NCBI RefSeq assembly: GCF_025352015.1
Contig: NZ_JANXUG010000096.1
Location: 1 to 48,082 of the forward strand
Length of the DNA stretch: 48,082 bases
Direction: 5' to 3'
Origin: Flavobacterium sp.
Lineage (GTDB): Bacteria > Bacteroidota > Bacteroidia > Flavobacteriales > Flavobacteriaceae
Shown here: one piece after another, positions 34,358 through 42,146 of the stretch
Position numbering within the stretch: position 1 is the first letter of the stretch
Layout of the letters: every line of letters starts with the position of its first letter
Program-made: the position numbers and the translations under genes
Notes under the pieces: model-generated
What the model was told of the DNA's origin: nothing
Database searches by the model: none
The model's input: the letters and a program-made list of their open reading frames with translations, nothing else

Positions 34358-35314
34358 CTAAAAAACCTCGTTAGCAATCGCCTTAATATTTTCTGCTTTT
34401 CCCATAGAATAATAATGCAAAACAGGAATTCCAGCGGCAACTAATTCTTTACTTTGCTGGGTGCACCATTCAATTCCAATTTCTTTTACATGATCGTTAT
34501 CTTTAGCTTTTACAACGGCCATAATCAAATCGTCAGGTAATTCTAACGAAAAACGATGCGGAATTAAATTCAATTGTTTTTTGGTAGCAATAGGTTTTAA
34601 ACCAGGTATGATGGGAACTGTAATGCCCGCAGCTCTGCATTTGGCAACAAAATCAAAGAATTTTTTATTATCAAAAAACATTTGCGTGACGATATAGTCG
34701 GCACCGTTTTTTATTTTTAGTTTCGTAAAATGAATATCACTATCCAAACTGGGCGCTTCCATGTGTTTTTCTGGATAACCAGTAACTCCAATACAAAAAT
34801 TAGTTTGCGCCGAATTTTGTAAATCTACATCTAGATAAATTCCGTTATTCAAATTGTTGATTTGCAGCACCAAATCGCTTGCATATTCGTTTCCGTCTTT
34901 TTCAGGCTTAAAATAAGTTTCCGTTTTCAGCGCATCGCCGCGCATAGCAACTACATTGTTTATTCCGAGGAAATCCAAATCAATCAACAAATTTTCGGTA
35001 TCCTCTTTTGTAAATCCGCCACAAAGAATATGTGGAATAGCATCTACATCATATTTATTCTGAATTCCGGCGCAAATCCCAACCGTTCCCGGTCGTTTTT
35101 TTACAATTTTCTTTTGTAGCAAACCGCTTGGCAATTCTTTAAATTCATACTCTTCACGATGATAGGTTACATCAATAAATGGCGGATTGAATTCCATCAA
35201 CGGATCAATACTATCAAAAATAGACTGAATATTTTGTCCTTTTAAAGGCGGTAAAATTTCAAAGGAAAATAATGGTTTTCCTTGGGCGTTTTCTATGTGT
35301 TGTGTTACTTTCAT
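34358..35314 (-). CDS. metF: Methylenetetrahydrofolate reductase
   Basis: The 318-residue flavoenzyme makes 5-methyl-THF, the methyl donor for MetH, which is encoded just upstream. Signatures: FSFEILPP with the catalytic Glu, DVTYHRE, GICAGIQNKYD, VVAMRGD, CIGVTGYPEKH, YIVTQMFFDNKKFFDF and PIIPGLKPI. I start at 35314 (MKVTQHI); the 14 codons of a longer frame to 35356 are read from a dispersed repeat. It is the last gene of the SAM-riboswitch-controlled metH unit. Confidence 0.95.
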   Translation of the reverse strand: MKVTQHIENAQGKPLFSFEILPPLKGQNIQSIFDSIDPLMEFNPPFIDVTYHREEYEFKELPSGLLQKKIVKKRPGTVGICAGIQNKYDVDAIPHILCGGFTKEDTENLLIDLDFLGINNVVAMRGDALKTETYFKPEKDGNEYASDLVLQINNLNNGIYLDVDLQNSAQTNFCIGVTGYPEKHMEAPSLDSDIHFTKLKIKNGADYIVTQMFFDNKKFFDFVAKCRAAGITVPIIPGLKPIATKKQLNLIPHRFSLELPDDLIMAVVKAKDNDHVKEIGIEWCTQQSKELVAAGIPVLHYYSMGKAENIKAIANEVF

Positions 35315-35330
35315 TTGTTTAGTCTTAAAG

Positions 35331-35396
35331 TTTGAAAGTCGAAAGTCGAAAGTCAAAAATCCTTTAAGACTTTATGACTTTAGACTTTATGACTAA
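35331..35396. repeat. Dispersed GACTTT inverted repeat filling the metH/metF spacer
   Basis: AGTCTTAAAGTTTGAAAGTC, then two more GAAAGTC words, faces TTTAAGACTTTATGACTTTA then GACTTTATGACT. It occupies almost the whole spacer and begins immediately after the metH stop codon. The same element is at 28371-28440. Confidence 0.88.
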
Positions 35397-35397
35397 T

Positions 35398-38088
35398 TTA
35401 ATCTGCTATATTTGGACTTAACCATTTTGTTGCCATTTCGGTAGAAATTCCTCTACGTTTGGCGTAATCTATTACTTGATCTTCTTTAATTTTTCCGAGT
35501 CCAAAATACTTACTCGCTGGATTTGCAAAATAATATCCAGAAACTGAACTTGCTGGCCACATTGCCATACTTTCGGTTAAGGTTACTCCTATTTCTTGTT
35601 CTACATTTAATAATTTAAAAATCGTTGGCTTTTCGAGATGATCAGGACAAGCAGGATAGCCTGGTGCAGGACGAATTCCGTTGTATCGTTCCGAAATTAA
35701 ATCTTGATTGGATAAGTTTTCATCAGATGCGTAACTCCAAATTTCTTTTCTCACTTTTAAGTGTAAATATTCTGCAAATGCCTCGGCAAATCTATCTGCC
35801 AAAGCTTTAATCATTATCGAATTATAATCGTCTAAATCTTTTTCAAACTCGGCTGCTTTTTCATCTACACCAAAACCTGTAGTTACACAAAAACAGCCTA
35901 TGTAATCTTGCTTACCAGAATCTTTTGGCGCAATAAAATCTGCCAATGCTTTGTTTGGCGCGCCAACCGTTTTTTGAGATTGTTGTCTTAAAGTTAAAAA
36001 AGTTGTTGGTTGTTGGTTGTTATTTGTTGGTTCTTTACTTTCGACTAAAATATCATCATCATTCACAGTGTTTGCTGGAAAAATTCCGAGAATTCCTTTG
36101 GCAGTAAGCCATTTTTCCGATACTATTTGTTGCAACATTTCTTGTGCATCGGCAAATAAATTAGTGGCTTGTTCGCCAACAACATCATCGATTAAAATCG
36201 CTGGATATTTTCCGTACAATTCCCAAGAATTGAAAAATGGTGTCCAATCGATAAAATCTACCAATTCAGAAAGTTCCACCTCGATAGTTTTTGTTCCGAT
36301 GAAATTAGGTTGTATTGAAGTAAAATTATCCCAATCTAACTTCAATTTATTTTTACGAGCTTCTTCAATAGACAGAAAATTTTTGTCCCGACTTCTGTTC
36401 AAATATCCATCACGCAACTTGTCATATTCTTCTCGAATTGCTTTAACATAACCTTCTTTTGTTTCGGCTTGCAATAAATTACTTGCCACCGTTACTGCAC
36501 GAGAAGCATCGTTTACGTGAACAACTGTTTGCTTGTATTCTGGTGCAATTTTCACAGCAGTATGTGCACGAGAAGTTGTTGCGCCACCAATCATAATAGG
36601 AATTGAAATATTTAATTTATCTAATTCTTTTGCCAAATACACCATTTCGTCTAGTGATGGCGTAATCAATCCGCTCAATCCAATGATATCTACATTATGC
36701 TCAATTGCTGCCTGAATAATTTTTTCTGGGGGAACCATAACTCCCAAGTCGATGATTTCAAAGTTATTACAGCCCAAAACTACGGCCACAATATTTTTTC
36801 CAATATCGTGAACATCGCCTTTTACAGTTGCCATTAACACTTTTCCAGCCGATGATGATTTTCCGTCTTTTTGGGCTTCGATGAATGGCAAAAGATATGC
36901 AACTGCTTTTTTCATTACACGAGCTGATTTAACAACTTGTGGCAAAAACATTTTTCCGCTTCCGAATAAATCTCCTACAACATTCATTCCTGCCATTAAA
37001 TTCACCTCAATAACTTCAATGGCTTTCGCCGAATTTGCTCGGGCTTCTTCAACATCAATTTCTATAAATTCGTCAATTCCTTTTACTAATGAATGTGTTA
37101 ATCGTTCTTGAAACGAACCATTTCGCCATTCGGCAATTGCTTTTTCGTTTACTTTGTATTCGCCTTTGAAGGTTTCGGCTAAATCTAATAATCGTTCGGT
37201 TGCGTCGTCTCTTCGGTTTAAAAGTACATCTTCAACATGTTCTAAAAGTGTTTTATCAACTTGATCGTAAATTTCCAGCATTTCTGGGTTTACAATTCCC
37301 ATTGTCATTCCGTTTTGAATGGCATGATATAAAAACGCCGAGTGCATTGCTTCACGAACGGTATCATTGCCTCTAAACGAAAACGAAACGTTGCTTACTC
37401 CACCAGAAATATTAGCATACGGAAGATTTTCACGAATCCATTTTGTAGCTCTAAAAAAATCTAAAGCATTTAATTTATGTTCATCCAATCCAGTTGCTAC
37501 CGGAAAAATATTTGGATCAAAAATAATATCTTGTGCTGGAAAATGAACTTCGTTTACCAGAATGTCATAACTTCTTTTGCAAATTTCAATTCTTCTTTCG
37601 TAAGTATCGGCTTGACCTTTTTCGTCAAATGCCATTACAATTACTGCGGCGCCATATCGTTTAATTAATTTGGCGTGATGAATAAATGTTTCTTTTCCTT
37701 CTTTTAGAGAAATGGAATTTACAACTGCTTTTCCTTGCACAACTTTTAATCCAGCTTCGATAATTTCCCACTTGGAACTGTCAATCATTACTGGAACTCG
37801 AGCAATATCTGGTTCGGCAGCAATTAGATTTAAGAATTTAGTCATGGCATAAACGCCGTCGAGCATTCCTTCGTCCATATTGACATCGATAATTTGTGCG
37901 CCACCTTCAACTTGTTCACGTGCTACCGAAAGTGCTTCGTTATAGTTTTCTTCTTTTATTAATCGAAGAAATTTACGCGAACCAGTTACATTGGTTCGTT
38001 CGCCAACATTTACGAAATTAGAATTTTCGGTAACGAAAAGGGGTTCTAAACCTGAAAGTTGTAAATTTATTTTGTTTGTTCTTGACAT
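35398..38088 (-). CDS. metH: Methionine synthase, folate/cobalamin/activation part
   Basis: The 896-residue protein carries MetH domains without the homocysteine module: pterin-binding ([16 protein letters not shown] near 24-39), the cap, cobalamin-binding (GDVHDIGKN near 424, with the DxHxxG histidine ligand), and the AdoMet-dependent reactivation domain ([17 protein letters not shown] near the C-terminus). It works with the separate homocysteine-methyltransferase subunit encoded 69 bp upstream and uses methyl-THF from MetF. An in-frame dispersed repeat encodes about 20 residues ([15 protein letters not shown]) in a loop of the activation domain before the conserved LRQQSQK. Confidence 0.95.
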   Translation of the reverse strand: MSRTNKINLQLSGLEPLFVTENSNFVNVGERTNVTGSRKFLRLIKEENYNEALSVAREQVEGGAQIIDVNMDEGMLDGVYAMTKFLNLIAAEPDIARVPVMIDSSKWEIIEAGLKVVQGKAVVNSISLKEGKETFIHHAKLIKRYGAAVIVMAFDEKGQADTYERRIEICKRSYDILVNEVHFPAQDIIFDPNIFPVATGLDEHKLNALDFFRATKWIRENLPYANISGGVSNVSFSFRGNDTVREAMHSAFLYHAIQNGMTMGIVNPEMLEIYDQVDKTLLEHVEDVLLNRRDDATERLLDLAETFKGEYKVNEKAIAEWRNGSFQERLTHSLVKGIDEFIEIDVEEARANSAKAIEVIEVNLMAGMNVVGDLFGSGKMFLPQVVKSARVMKKAVAYLLPFIEAQKDGKSSSAGKVLMATVKGDVHDIGKNIVAVVLGCNNFEIIDLGVMVPPEKIIQAAIEHNVDIIGLSGLITPSLDEMVYLAKELDKLNISIPIMIGGATTSRAHTAVKIAPEYKQTVVHVNDASRAVTVASNLLQAETKEGYVKAIREEYDKLRDGYLNRSRDKNFLSIEEARKNKLKLDWDNFTSIQPNFIGTKTIEVELSELVDFIDWTPFFNSWELYGKYPAILIDDVVGEQATNLFADAQEMLQQIVSEKWLTAKGILGIFPANTVNDDDILVESKEPTNNNQQPTTFLTLRQQSQKTVGAPNKALADFIAPKDSGKQDYIGCFCVTTGFGVDEKAAEFEKDLDDYNSIMIKALADRFAEAFAEYLHLKVRKEIWSYASDENLSNQDLISERYNGIRPAPGYPACPDHLEKPTIFKLLNVEQEIGVTLTESMAMWPASSVSGYYFANPASKYFGLGKIKEDQVIDYAKRRGISTEMATKWLSPNIAD
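35987..36046. repeat. Dispersed repeat inside metH
   Basis: GTCTTAAAGTTAAAAAAG, then GTTGTTGGTTGTTGGTTGTT plus TTGTTGGTTC, then ACTTTCGAC: a chimera of the spacer repeat and a GTTGGTTGTTG-type repeat. It is in frame and encodes the N/Q/T-rich stretch near residue 690 of MetH. Confidence 0.75.
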
Positions 38089-38128
38089 GTTTATGCTGAA
38101 TTTATTCAGTATCTTTTATTATTTTTAG

Positions 38129-38160
38129 CCACAGATTAAAAAGGATTTTCACAGGTTTTA
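38129..38160. repeat. Relic of the CACAGATT/TTCACAG repeat between metH halves
   Basis: CCACAGATTAAAAAGGATTT followed by TCACAGG resembles the arms of the inverted repeat at 17992-18091. Confidence 0.5.
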
Positions 38161-39150
38161 ATTTGTTACTAATTCTGATTTTCTGGGTTTGAATTGTGCT
38201 GCAACTTCGGCAATTGCTTTTATGTGTTCAGGTGTTGTACCACAACAACCGCCAATTATATTGATTAAATTATCTTGCAAATATTCTTTTATTAAGGCTT
38301 GCATTTCGGCTGGTGTTTGATCATATTGTCCGAATGCGTTTGGCAAACCTGCATTTGGATGCGCAGATATATTGAGTTGTGTATTGTGTGCTAATCTTTT
38401 TAGATAAGGTTTTAATTGATCGGCTCCAAGTGCGCAGTTGAAACCAATACTTAATAAATCGATGTGTTGAATAGAAATTAAAAAAGCTTCTACAGTTTGC
38501 CCAGAAAGTGTTCTTCCTGAAGCATCGGTAATTGTACCTGAAACCATTACTGGAATATCGAGATTGCGTTCTTCTTTTACTTCCTCGATTGCAAAAAGTG
38601 CGGCTTTGGCGTTGAGTGTATCAAATATTGTTTCTACTAATAAAACATCGCAACCACCATCAACTAAAGCTTCTACTTGTTGCTTGTAAGCAATTCGTAA
38701 ATCATCAAATGTTACGGCACGATAACCAGGATCGTTTACGTCTGGAGACATTGACGCTGTTCTGTTTGTTGGTCCGATTGAACCGGCAACAAAACGTGGT
38801 TTATCTGTAAATTCGTCGGCTACTTGGCGTGCAATTTTGGCGGATTCATAGTTGAGTTCATACACCAAATTTTTGAGATGATAATCTGCCATTCCGATTG
38901 TGGTCCCCGAGAATGTGTTGGTTTCAACAATATCGGCGCCGGCTTGAAAGTATTGTCTGTGAACTTCTTTTACAGCTTCGGGTTGTGTGATAGAAAGTAA
39001 ATCGTTGTTCCCTTTTAACGGATGTGGAAAGTCTTTAAAACGTTCGCCACGAAAATCCTCTTCGGAGAAATTGTTACGTTGTAGCATGGTGCCCATTGCT
39101 CCGTCGAGCACGAGAATCCTGTTTTGAATTGCTTCTTTAATCTTTGACAT
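38158..39150 (-). CDS. metH: Homocysteine S-methyltransferase half of split methionine synthase
   Basis: The 330-residue protein is the homocysteine-binding barrel of MetH as a separate gene. Visible are DGAMGTMLQR at the N-terminus, ADIVETNTFSGT, the zinc ligand Cys in SIGFNCALG and the GGCCGTTPEH pair of cysteines near the C-terminus. The larger half lies directly downstream. A SAM-I riboswitch lies about 180 nt upstream of the ATG. This two-gene split is usual in flavobacteria and does not signal damage: both ends are clean domain boundaries. Confidence 0.94.
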   Translation of the reverse strand: MSKIKEAIQNRILVLDGAMGTMLQRNNFSEEDFRGERFKDFPHPLKGNNDLLSITQPEAVKEVHRQYFQAGADIVETNTFSGTTIGMADYHLKNLVYELNYESAKIARQVADEFTDKPRFVAGSIGPTNRTASMSPDVNDPGYRAVTFDDLRIAYKQQVEALVDGGCDVLLVETIFDTLNAKAALFAIEEVKEERNLDIPVMVSGTITDASGRTLSGQTVEAFLISIQHIDLLSIGFNCALGADQLKPYLKRLAHNTQLNISAHPNAGLPNAFGQYDQTPAEMQALIKEYLQDNLINIIGGCCGTTPEHIKAIAEVAAQFKPRKSELVTN

Positions 39151-39332
39151 TATTTTTCTTTACAAAAATGGATAACTATCTAGCCCCGATTGGCAGTCTC
39201 GTTTTTTGGAACGAGACAGAAAGCGGGAATATGGAATGCAAAAATTCGCAAGCCATTCGCTCCTGATACTAAAACTAGTTTAGCATGAAAAATTATAAAA
39301 GGTTATCGTGAGAGTGAGAGAAATTCTCGGGG
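39151..39332 (-). other. Leader between the SAM-I aptamer and the metH start
   Basis: About 180 nt separate the aptamer from the ATG. It contains a GAGAATTTCTC hairpin, a second GATAAC word at 39301-39306 that could compete for the aptamer's 5' arm, a CTAAACTAGTTTTAG palindrome and hairpin element B. I see no classical terminator with a long T run, so the expression platform is not defined. Confidence 0.5.
39181..39240. repeat. Variable-stem hairpin element, copy B
   Basis: TAGCCCCGATTGGCAGT at the left and GAAAGCGGGAATA at the right enclose an 8-bp stem (GTCTCGTT with AACGAGAC). Shares ends, not stem, with copy A at 23582-23660. Lies in the metH leader, 31 bp before the ATG. Confidence 0.65.
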
Positions 39333-39438
39333 GTTATCTTCTTTCGATAAATCGAAATAGAATGTAGCACCTTTCTCGCCATGGGCTAGAGGTTGCTAAG
39401 CTTTCATTGAGTCTAATCTCTCCAGCTTTCGTGATAAC
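39333..39438 (-). ncRNA. SAM-I (S-box) riboswitch of the metH-metF unit
   Basis: On the minus strand a 6-bp P1 (GUUAUC 39438-39433 with GAUAAC 39338-39333) encloses the S-box core: CACGAAAGCUGGAGAGAUU, CAAUGAAAGCUUAGCAACC, then AAGGUGCUACAUUC and a closing GAAAGAAGAUAAC. Order and spacing match the SAM-I consensus. When SAM is high the aptamer should reduce expression of both metH halves and metF. Confidence 0.93.
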
Positions 39439-39503
39439 AATCAATAAATTTATGAACGATGCAAAGTAAAGTCATAGAAATTTATTTTGCAACTGTTTTA
39501 AAT

Positions 39504-39530
39504 AAAAAAACCCACCGAAGTGGGTTTTTT
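39504..39530 (-). terminator. Rho-independent terminator of the T9SS cargo gene
   Basis: CCCAC-CGAA-GTGGG with flanking A and T runs makes a perfect stem with a tetraloop and T tail, 18 bp after the stop at 39549; it can work in both directions. Confidence 0.88.
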
Positions 39531-39548
39531 ATGAAATAAAGAGTTTTT

Positions 39549-40511
39549 CTAGTTTTTTATTATTTTAGAAGTTCCAATTCCTTTATTGGAAAGCACTTTT
39601 ACAAAGTAAATTCCTGAACTTAAATCGGCAACATTGATTTGGATGTTATTTAATCCAGCAACATTTACATCATTTACTATTCTGCCGTTTATATCGATTA
39701 CTTTAACATTGTTGATGGCTGTCGCATTTGTTGATGTTATGTCGAAAGTAGTGGTCACAGGGTTTGGATATATTTCGAAGTTTTGTGCAAAGAAATCGGC
39801 TGTGCTTAAAGGTCTGTTTACAGAAAAAGTGTCGATTCCGATTATGTCAGAATTAGTTCCACCTGCTCCGCCATCGGTTACAAAATATCTAAAAGAAAAT
39901 TTAACCGCTGTTGGTCCCGAAAGCCCACTAATTGTAGTAGTAATTAAACCAGTAGCCCACGATGTTGGATAATCTGTCAGATTTAAATTTGGATTAACAT
40001 CTGCCAATAAAGTTGTAAAACTTCCCAAATCGGTAGCACCAGTTGTTGGATTTGTCGAGGCAGCACCAGTAGTACTCATTCTGAATTGTAACCTGTCGGC
40101 ATAAGATGCATTTGGATCAGCAGGAGTTGTATTTTTACCAATTCTGGTATAAAAAGTAACGACATCACCATTCATAACGGTTATTACGGGAGTGATTAAC
40201 CAGTTACTGATTACACCACTACCTGCTGTTGTAGAAGTACCTGTACTAGTAAAATTGACTAAAGCAAAAGAGTTTAACGAGCCATCTTGACCATTTGGGG
40301 TTAAACCTCCAAAAGGAGTCGCAGCTGTTGGAGCTGTATAACTTGCTATAGACCACTTTGGTGCTCCAGTGTATACAGGAGTACTTTGATTTGTTACTTG
40401 CCATCCGGCAGCAATCATTGCGGCAGTTGTGCCACTAAATCCAAAAGAAAATTGGTTTTGTGCTATCCCTAAAAAAGGAATTAACAATAAAGTGAGTAAA
40501 GTTTTTTTCAT
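39549..40511 (-). CDS. Secreted choice-of-anchor J protein with T9SS type A sorting domain
   Basis: The 320-residue protein has a signal peptide (1-17, ending GIAQ), a choice-of-anchor J-like beta-sandwich (about 22-230: GWQVTNQST, SNWLITPVITV, FYTRIG, GTNSDIIGIDTFSV) and a C-terminal type IX secretion sorting domain (about 243-320) with FEIYPNPV, VKVIDINGRIV and DLSSGIYFVKVLS. It should be exported across the outer membrane by T9SS and released or anchored at the surface. It is a single-gene unit between the two SAM riboswitches and is functionally unrelated to the methionine genes. Confidence 0.92.
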   Translation of the reverse strand: MKKTLLTLLLIPFLGIAQNQFSFGFSGTTAAMIAAGWQVTNQSTPVYTGAPKWSIASYTAPTAATPFGGLTPNGQDGSLNSFALVNFTSTGTSTTAGSGVISNWLITPVITVMNGDVVTFYTRIGKNTTPADPNASYADRLQFRMSTTGAASTNPTTGATDLGSFTTLLADVNPNLNLTDYPTSWATGLITTTISGLSGPTAVKFSFRYFVTDGGAGGTNSDIIGIDTFSVNRPLSTADFFAQNFEIYPNPVTTTFDITSTNATAINNVKVIDINGRIVNDVNVAGLNNIQINVADLSSGIYFVKVLSNKGIGTSKIIKN

Positions 40512-40538
40512 GTGTTTTTGATATAAATTAAATTTTTA

Positions 40539-40546
40539 CAAATTTA
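40539..40546 (-). promoter_or_regulatory. Predicted -7 box of the T9SS cargo gene
   Basis: The minus strand reads TAAATTTG (TAnnTTTG) 28 bp before the ATG. Confidence 0.5.
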
Positions 40547-40697
40547 ACCAATTAGATTAAAAAGTCTAAAAAAAATTACATTATTCACACCATAAATTAA
40601 TAAGGTTTATAAATAATAAAATTATAGAGGTTTGATTGCAATTATTGATTGTTATGAAATAAAATCTAAAAACTTTTTTTTAGATTATAATTTTTTT

Positions 40698-40705
40698 TAA
40701 GTTTG
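40698..40705 (+). promoter_or_regulatory. Predicted -7 box of metK
   Basis: TAAGTTTG matches TAnnTTTG and is followed 15 bp later by the SAM-II-like RNA, so transcription would begin just before the aptamer and give a leader of about 125 nt. No TTG at -33. Confidence 0.55.
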
Positions 40706-40719
40706 CGCACATCTAAATA

Positions 40720-40775
40720 GAGGAAAAATTTGAACTGATTGCAACCTCGTAAAAAAATGCTAAAGCAGGTTTCCT
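40720..40775 (+). ncRNA. SAM-II-like riboswitch in the metK leader
   Basis: A short P1 (GAGG 40720-40723 with CCTC 40745-40748) closes a 21-nt loop containing AUUUGAACUGAUUGCAA, followed at once by GUAAAAAAAUGCUAAAGCAGG. The loop motif AUUU-AAC...AUUGCAA and the downstream AUG-GCUAAA match the SAM-II (SAM-alpha) pseudoknot consensus, including the U-rich loop and the A-rich linker between helices. The class is known from Alphaproteobacteria and Bacteroidota. The aptamer sits about 60 nt before the metK ATG. Confidence 0.75.
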
Positions 40776-40836
40776 TCTTTAGTTTATGTTGCATTCACTT
40801 TATAAATTTATAATTAATATTAAACTATCATAAGTT

Positions 40837-42087
40837 ATGGCATATTTATTTACGTCGGAGTCAGTGAGTGAAGGACATCCAGACAAAGTTGCTGATCAAA
40901 TTTCAGATGCGTTAATTGATAATTTTTTGGCATTTGATGCTGATTCTAAAGTTGCGTGCGAAACATTGGTTACCACGGGTCAAGTTATTTTGGCAGGTGA
41001 GGTAAAATCGAGCACCTATCTTGATGTACAATCTATTGCTAGAGAAGTAATTCGTAAAATTGGCTACACGAAAAGTGAGTATATGTTTGAAGCAGATTCT
41101 TGCGGCGTTTTATCTGCTATTCATGAACAATCGGCTGATATTAATCAAGGCGTTGACAGAGCCAGCAAAGAAGAGCAAGGTGCTGGCGATCAAGGAATGA
41201 TGTTTGGATATGCCACCAATGAAACTGAAAATTATATGCCATTGGCTTTAGACTTATCACACGCATTGCTGATAGAATTGGCTAATTTAAGAAGAGAAAA
41301 TAACGAGATAAAATACCTTCGTCCCGACGCAAAATCGCAAGTCACTTTAGAATATTCTGACGACAACAAACCCGTTAGAATTGAAGCTATCGTTATTTCA
41401 ACACAACATGATGATTTTGCTCCTGAAGCTGCTATGTTAGCGAAAATTAAAAATGATTTAGTTGTGATTTTAATTCCACGAATCAAAGCTAAATATCCTC
41501 AATATGCTCATTTTTTTAATGACCAGATTACCTATCATATTAATCCAACGGGGAAATTCGTAATTGGTGGACCGCACGGAGATACAGGTTTGACTGGAAG
41601 AAAAATTATAGTGGATACTTATGGTGGAAAAGGTGCTCACGGTGGTGGAGCTTTCTCTGGAAAAGACCCGTCAAAAGTAGACCGTTCTGCTGCTTATGCC
41701 ACGCGGCATATCGCTAAAAACCTTGTTGCTGCTGGATTGTGTGATGAAGTTTTGGTTCAAGTCTCATATGCGATTGGAGTGGCAAAACCAACTTCTATAA
41801 ATGTCGTTACTTATGGAACTTCTAAAGTGAGTTTGACCGATGGAGAAATTAGTAAAGTGGTAGAAAATGTTTTTGACATGCGTCCTTATTTTATTGAGCA
41901 ACGCTTAAAATTAAGAAATCCTATTTATAGCGAAACGGCTGCTTACGGGCACATGGGAAGAACTCCCGAAACCGTAACTAAAACGTTTCAATTACCAAAT
42001 GGTGTTCCAAAAACAGTAACTGTAGAGTTATTTACCTGGGAAAAATTAGATTATGTAGATAAAGTTAAAGTTGCTTTTGGTTTATAA
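40837..42087 (+). CDS. metK: S-adenosylmethionine synthase
   Basis: The 416-residue enzyme makes SAM from methionine and ATP. Signatures: [20 protein letters not shown] (with the ATP-binding His), the catalytic loop [33 protein letters not shown] and the P-loop-like [19 protein letters not shown]. Length is normal. It lies behind a SAM-II-like aptamer and converges with the TonB-dependent gene at a shared bidirectional terminator. Confidence 0.97.
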   Translation: MAYLFTSESVSEGHPDKVADQISDALIDNFLAFDADSKVACETLVTTGQVILAGEVKSSTYLDVQSIAREVIRKIGYTKSEYMFEADSCGVLSAIHEQSADINQGVDRASKEEQGAGDQGMMFGYATNETENYMPLALDLSHALLIELANLRRENNEIKYLRPDAKSQVTLEYSDDNKPVRIEAIVISTQHDDFAPEAAMLAKIKNDLVVILIPRIKAKYPQYAHFFNDQITYHINPTGKFVIGGPHGDTGLTGRKIIVDTYGGKGAHGGGAFSGKDPSKVDRSAAYATRHIAKNLVAAGLCDEVLVQVSYAIGVAKPTSINVVTYGTSKVSLTDGEISKVVENVFDMRPYFIEQRLKLRNPIYSETAAYGHMGRTPETVTKTFQLPNGVPKTVTVELFTWEKLDYVDKVKVAFGL

Positions 42088-42104
42088 AATCAGAGTTTTT
42101 TAAA

Positions 42105-42142
42105 AAAAATCCCGTTCAGAAAATCTTTTGAACGGGATTTTT
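42105..42142. terminator. Bidirectional terminator between metK and the TonB-dependent gene
   Basis: A 14-bp stem (AAAAATCCCGTTCA with TGAACGGGATTTTT), A-rich on one side and T-rich on the other, serves both convergent genes. Confidence 0.9.
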
Positions 42143-42146
42143 GTTG

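Noticed and set aside
35398..39150. Frameshifted or broken metH
   Set aside because: The two genes end and begin at clean domain boundaries, with separate starts; a split methionine synthase is normal in flavobacteria.
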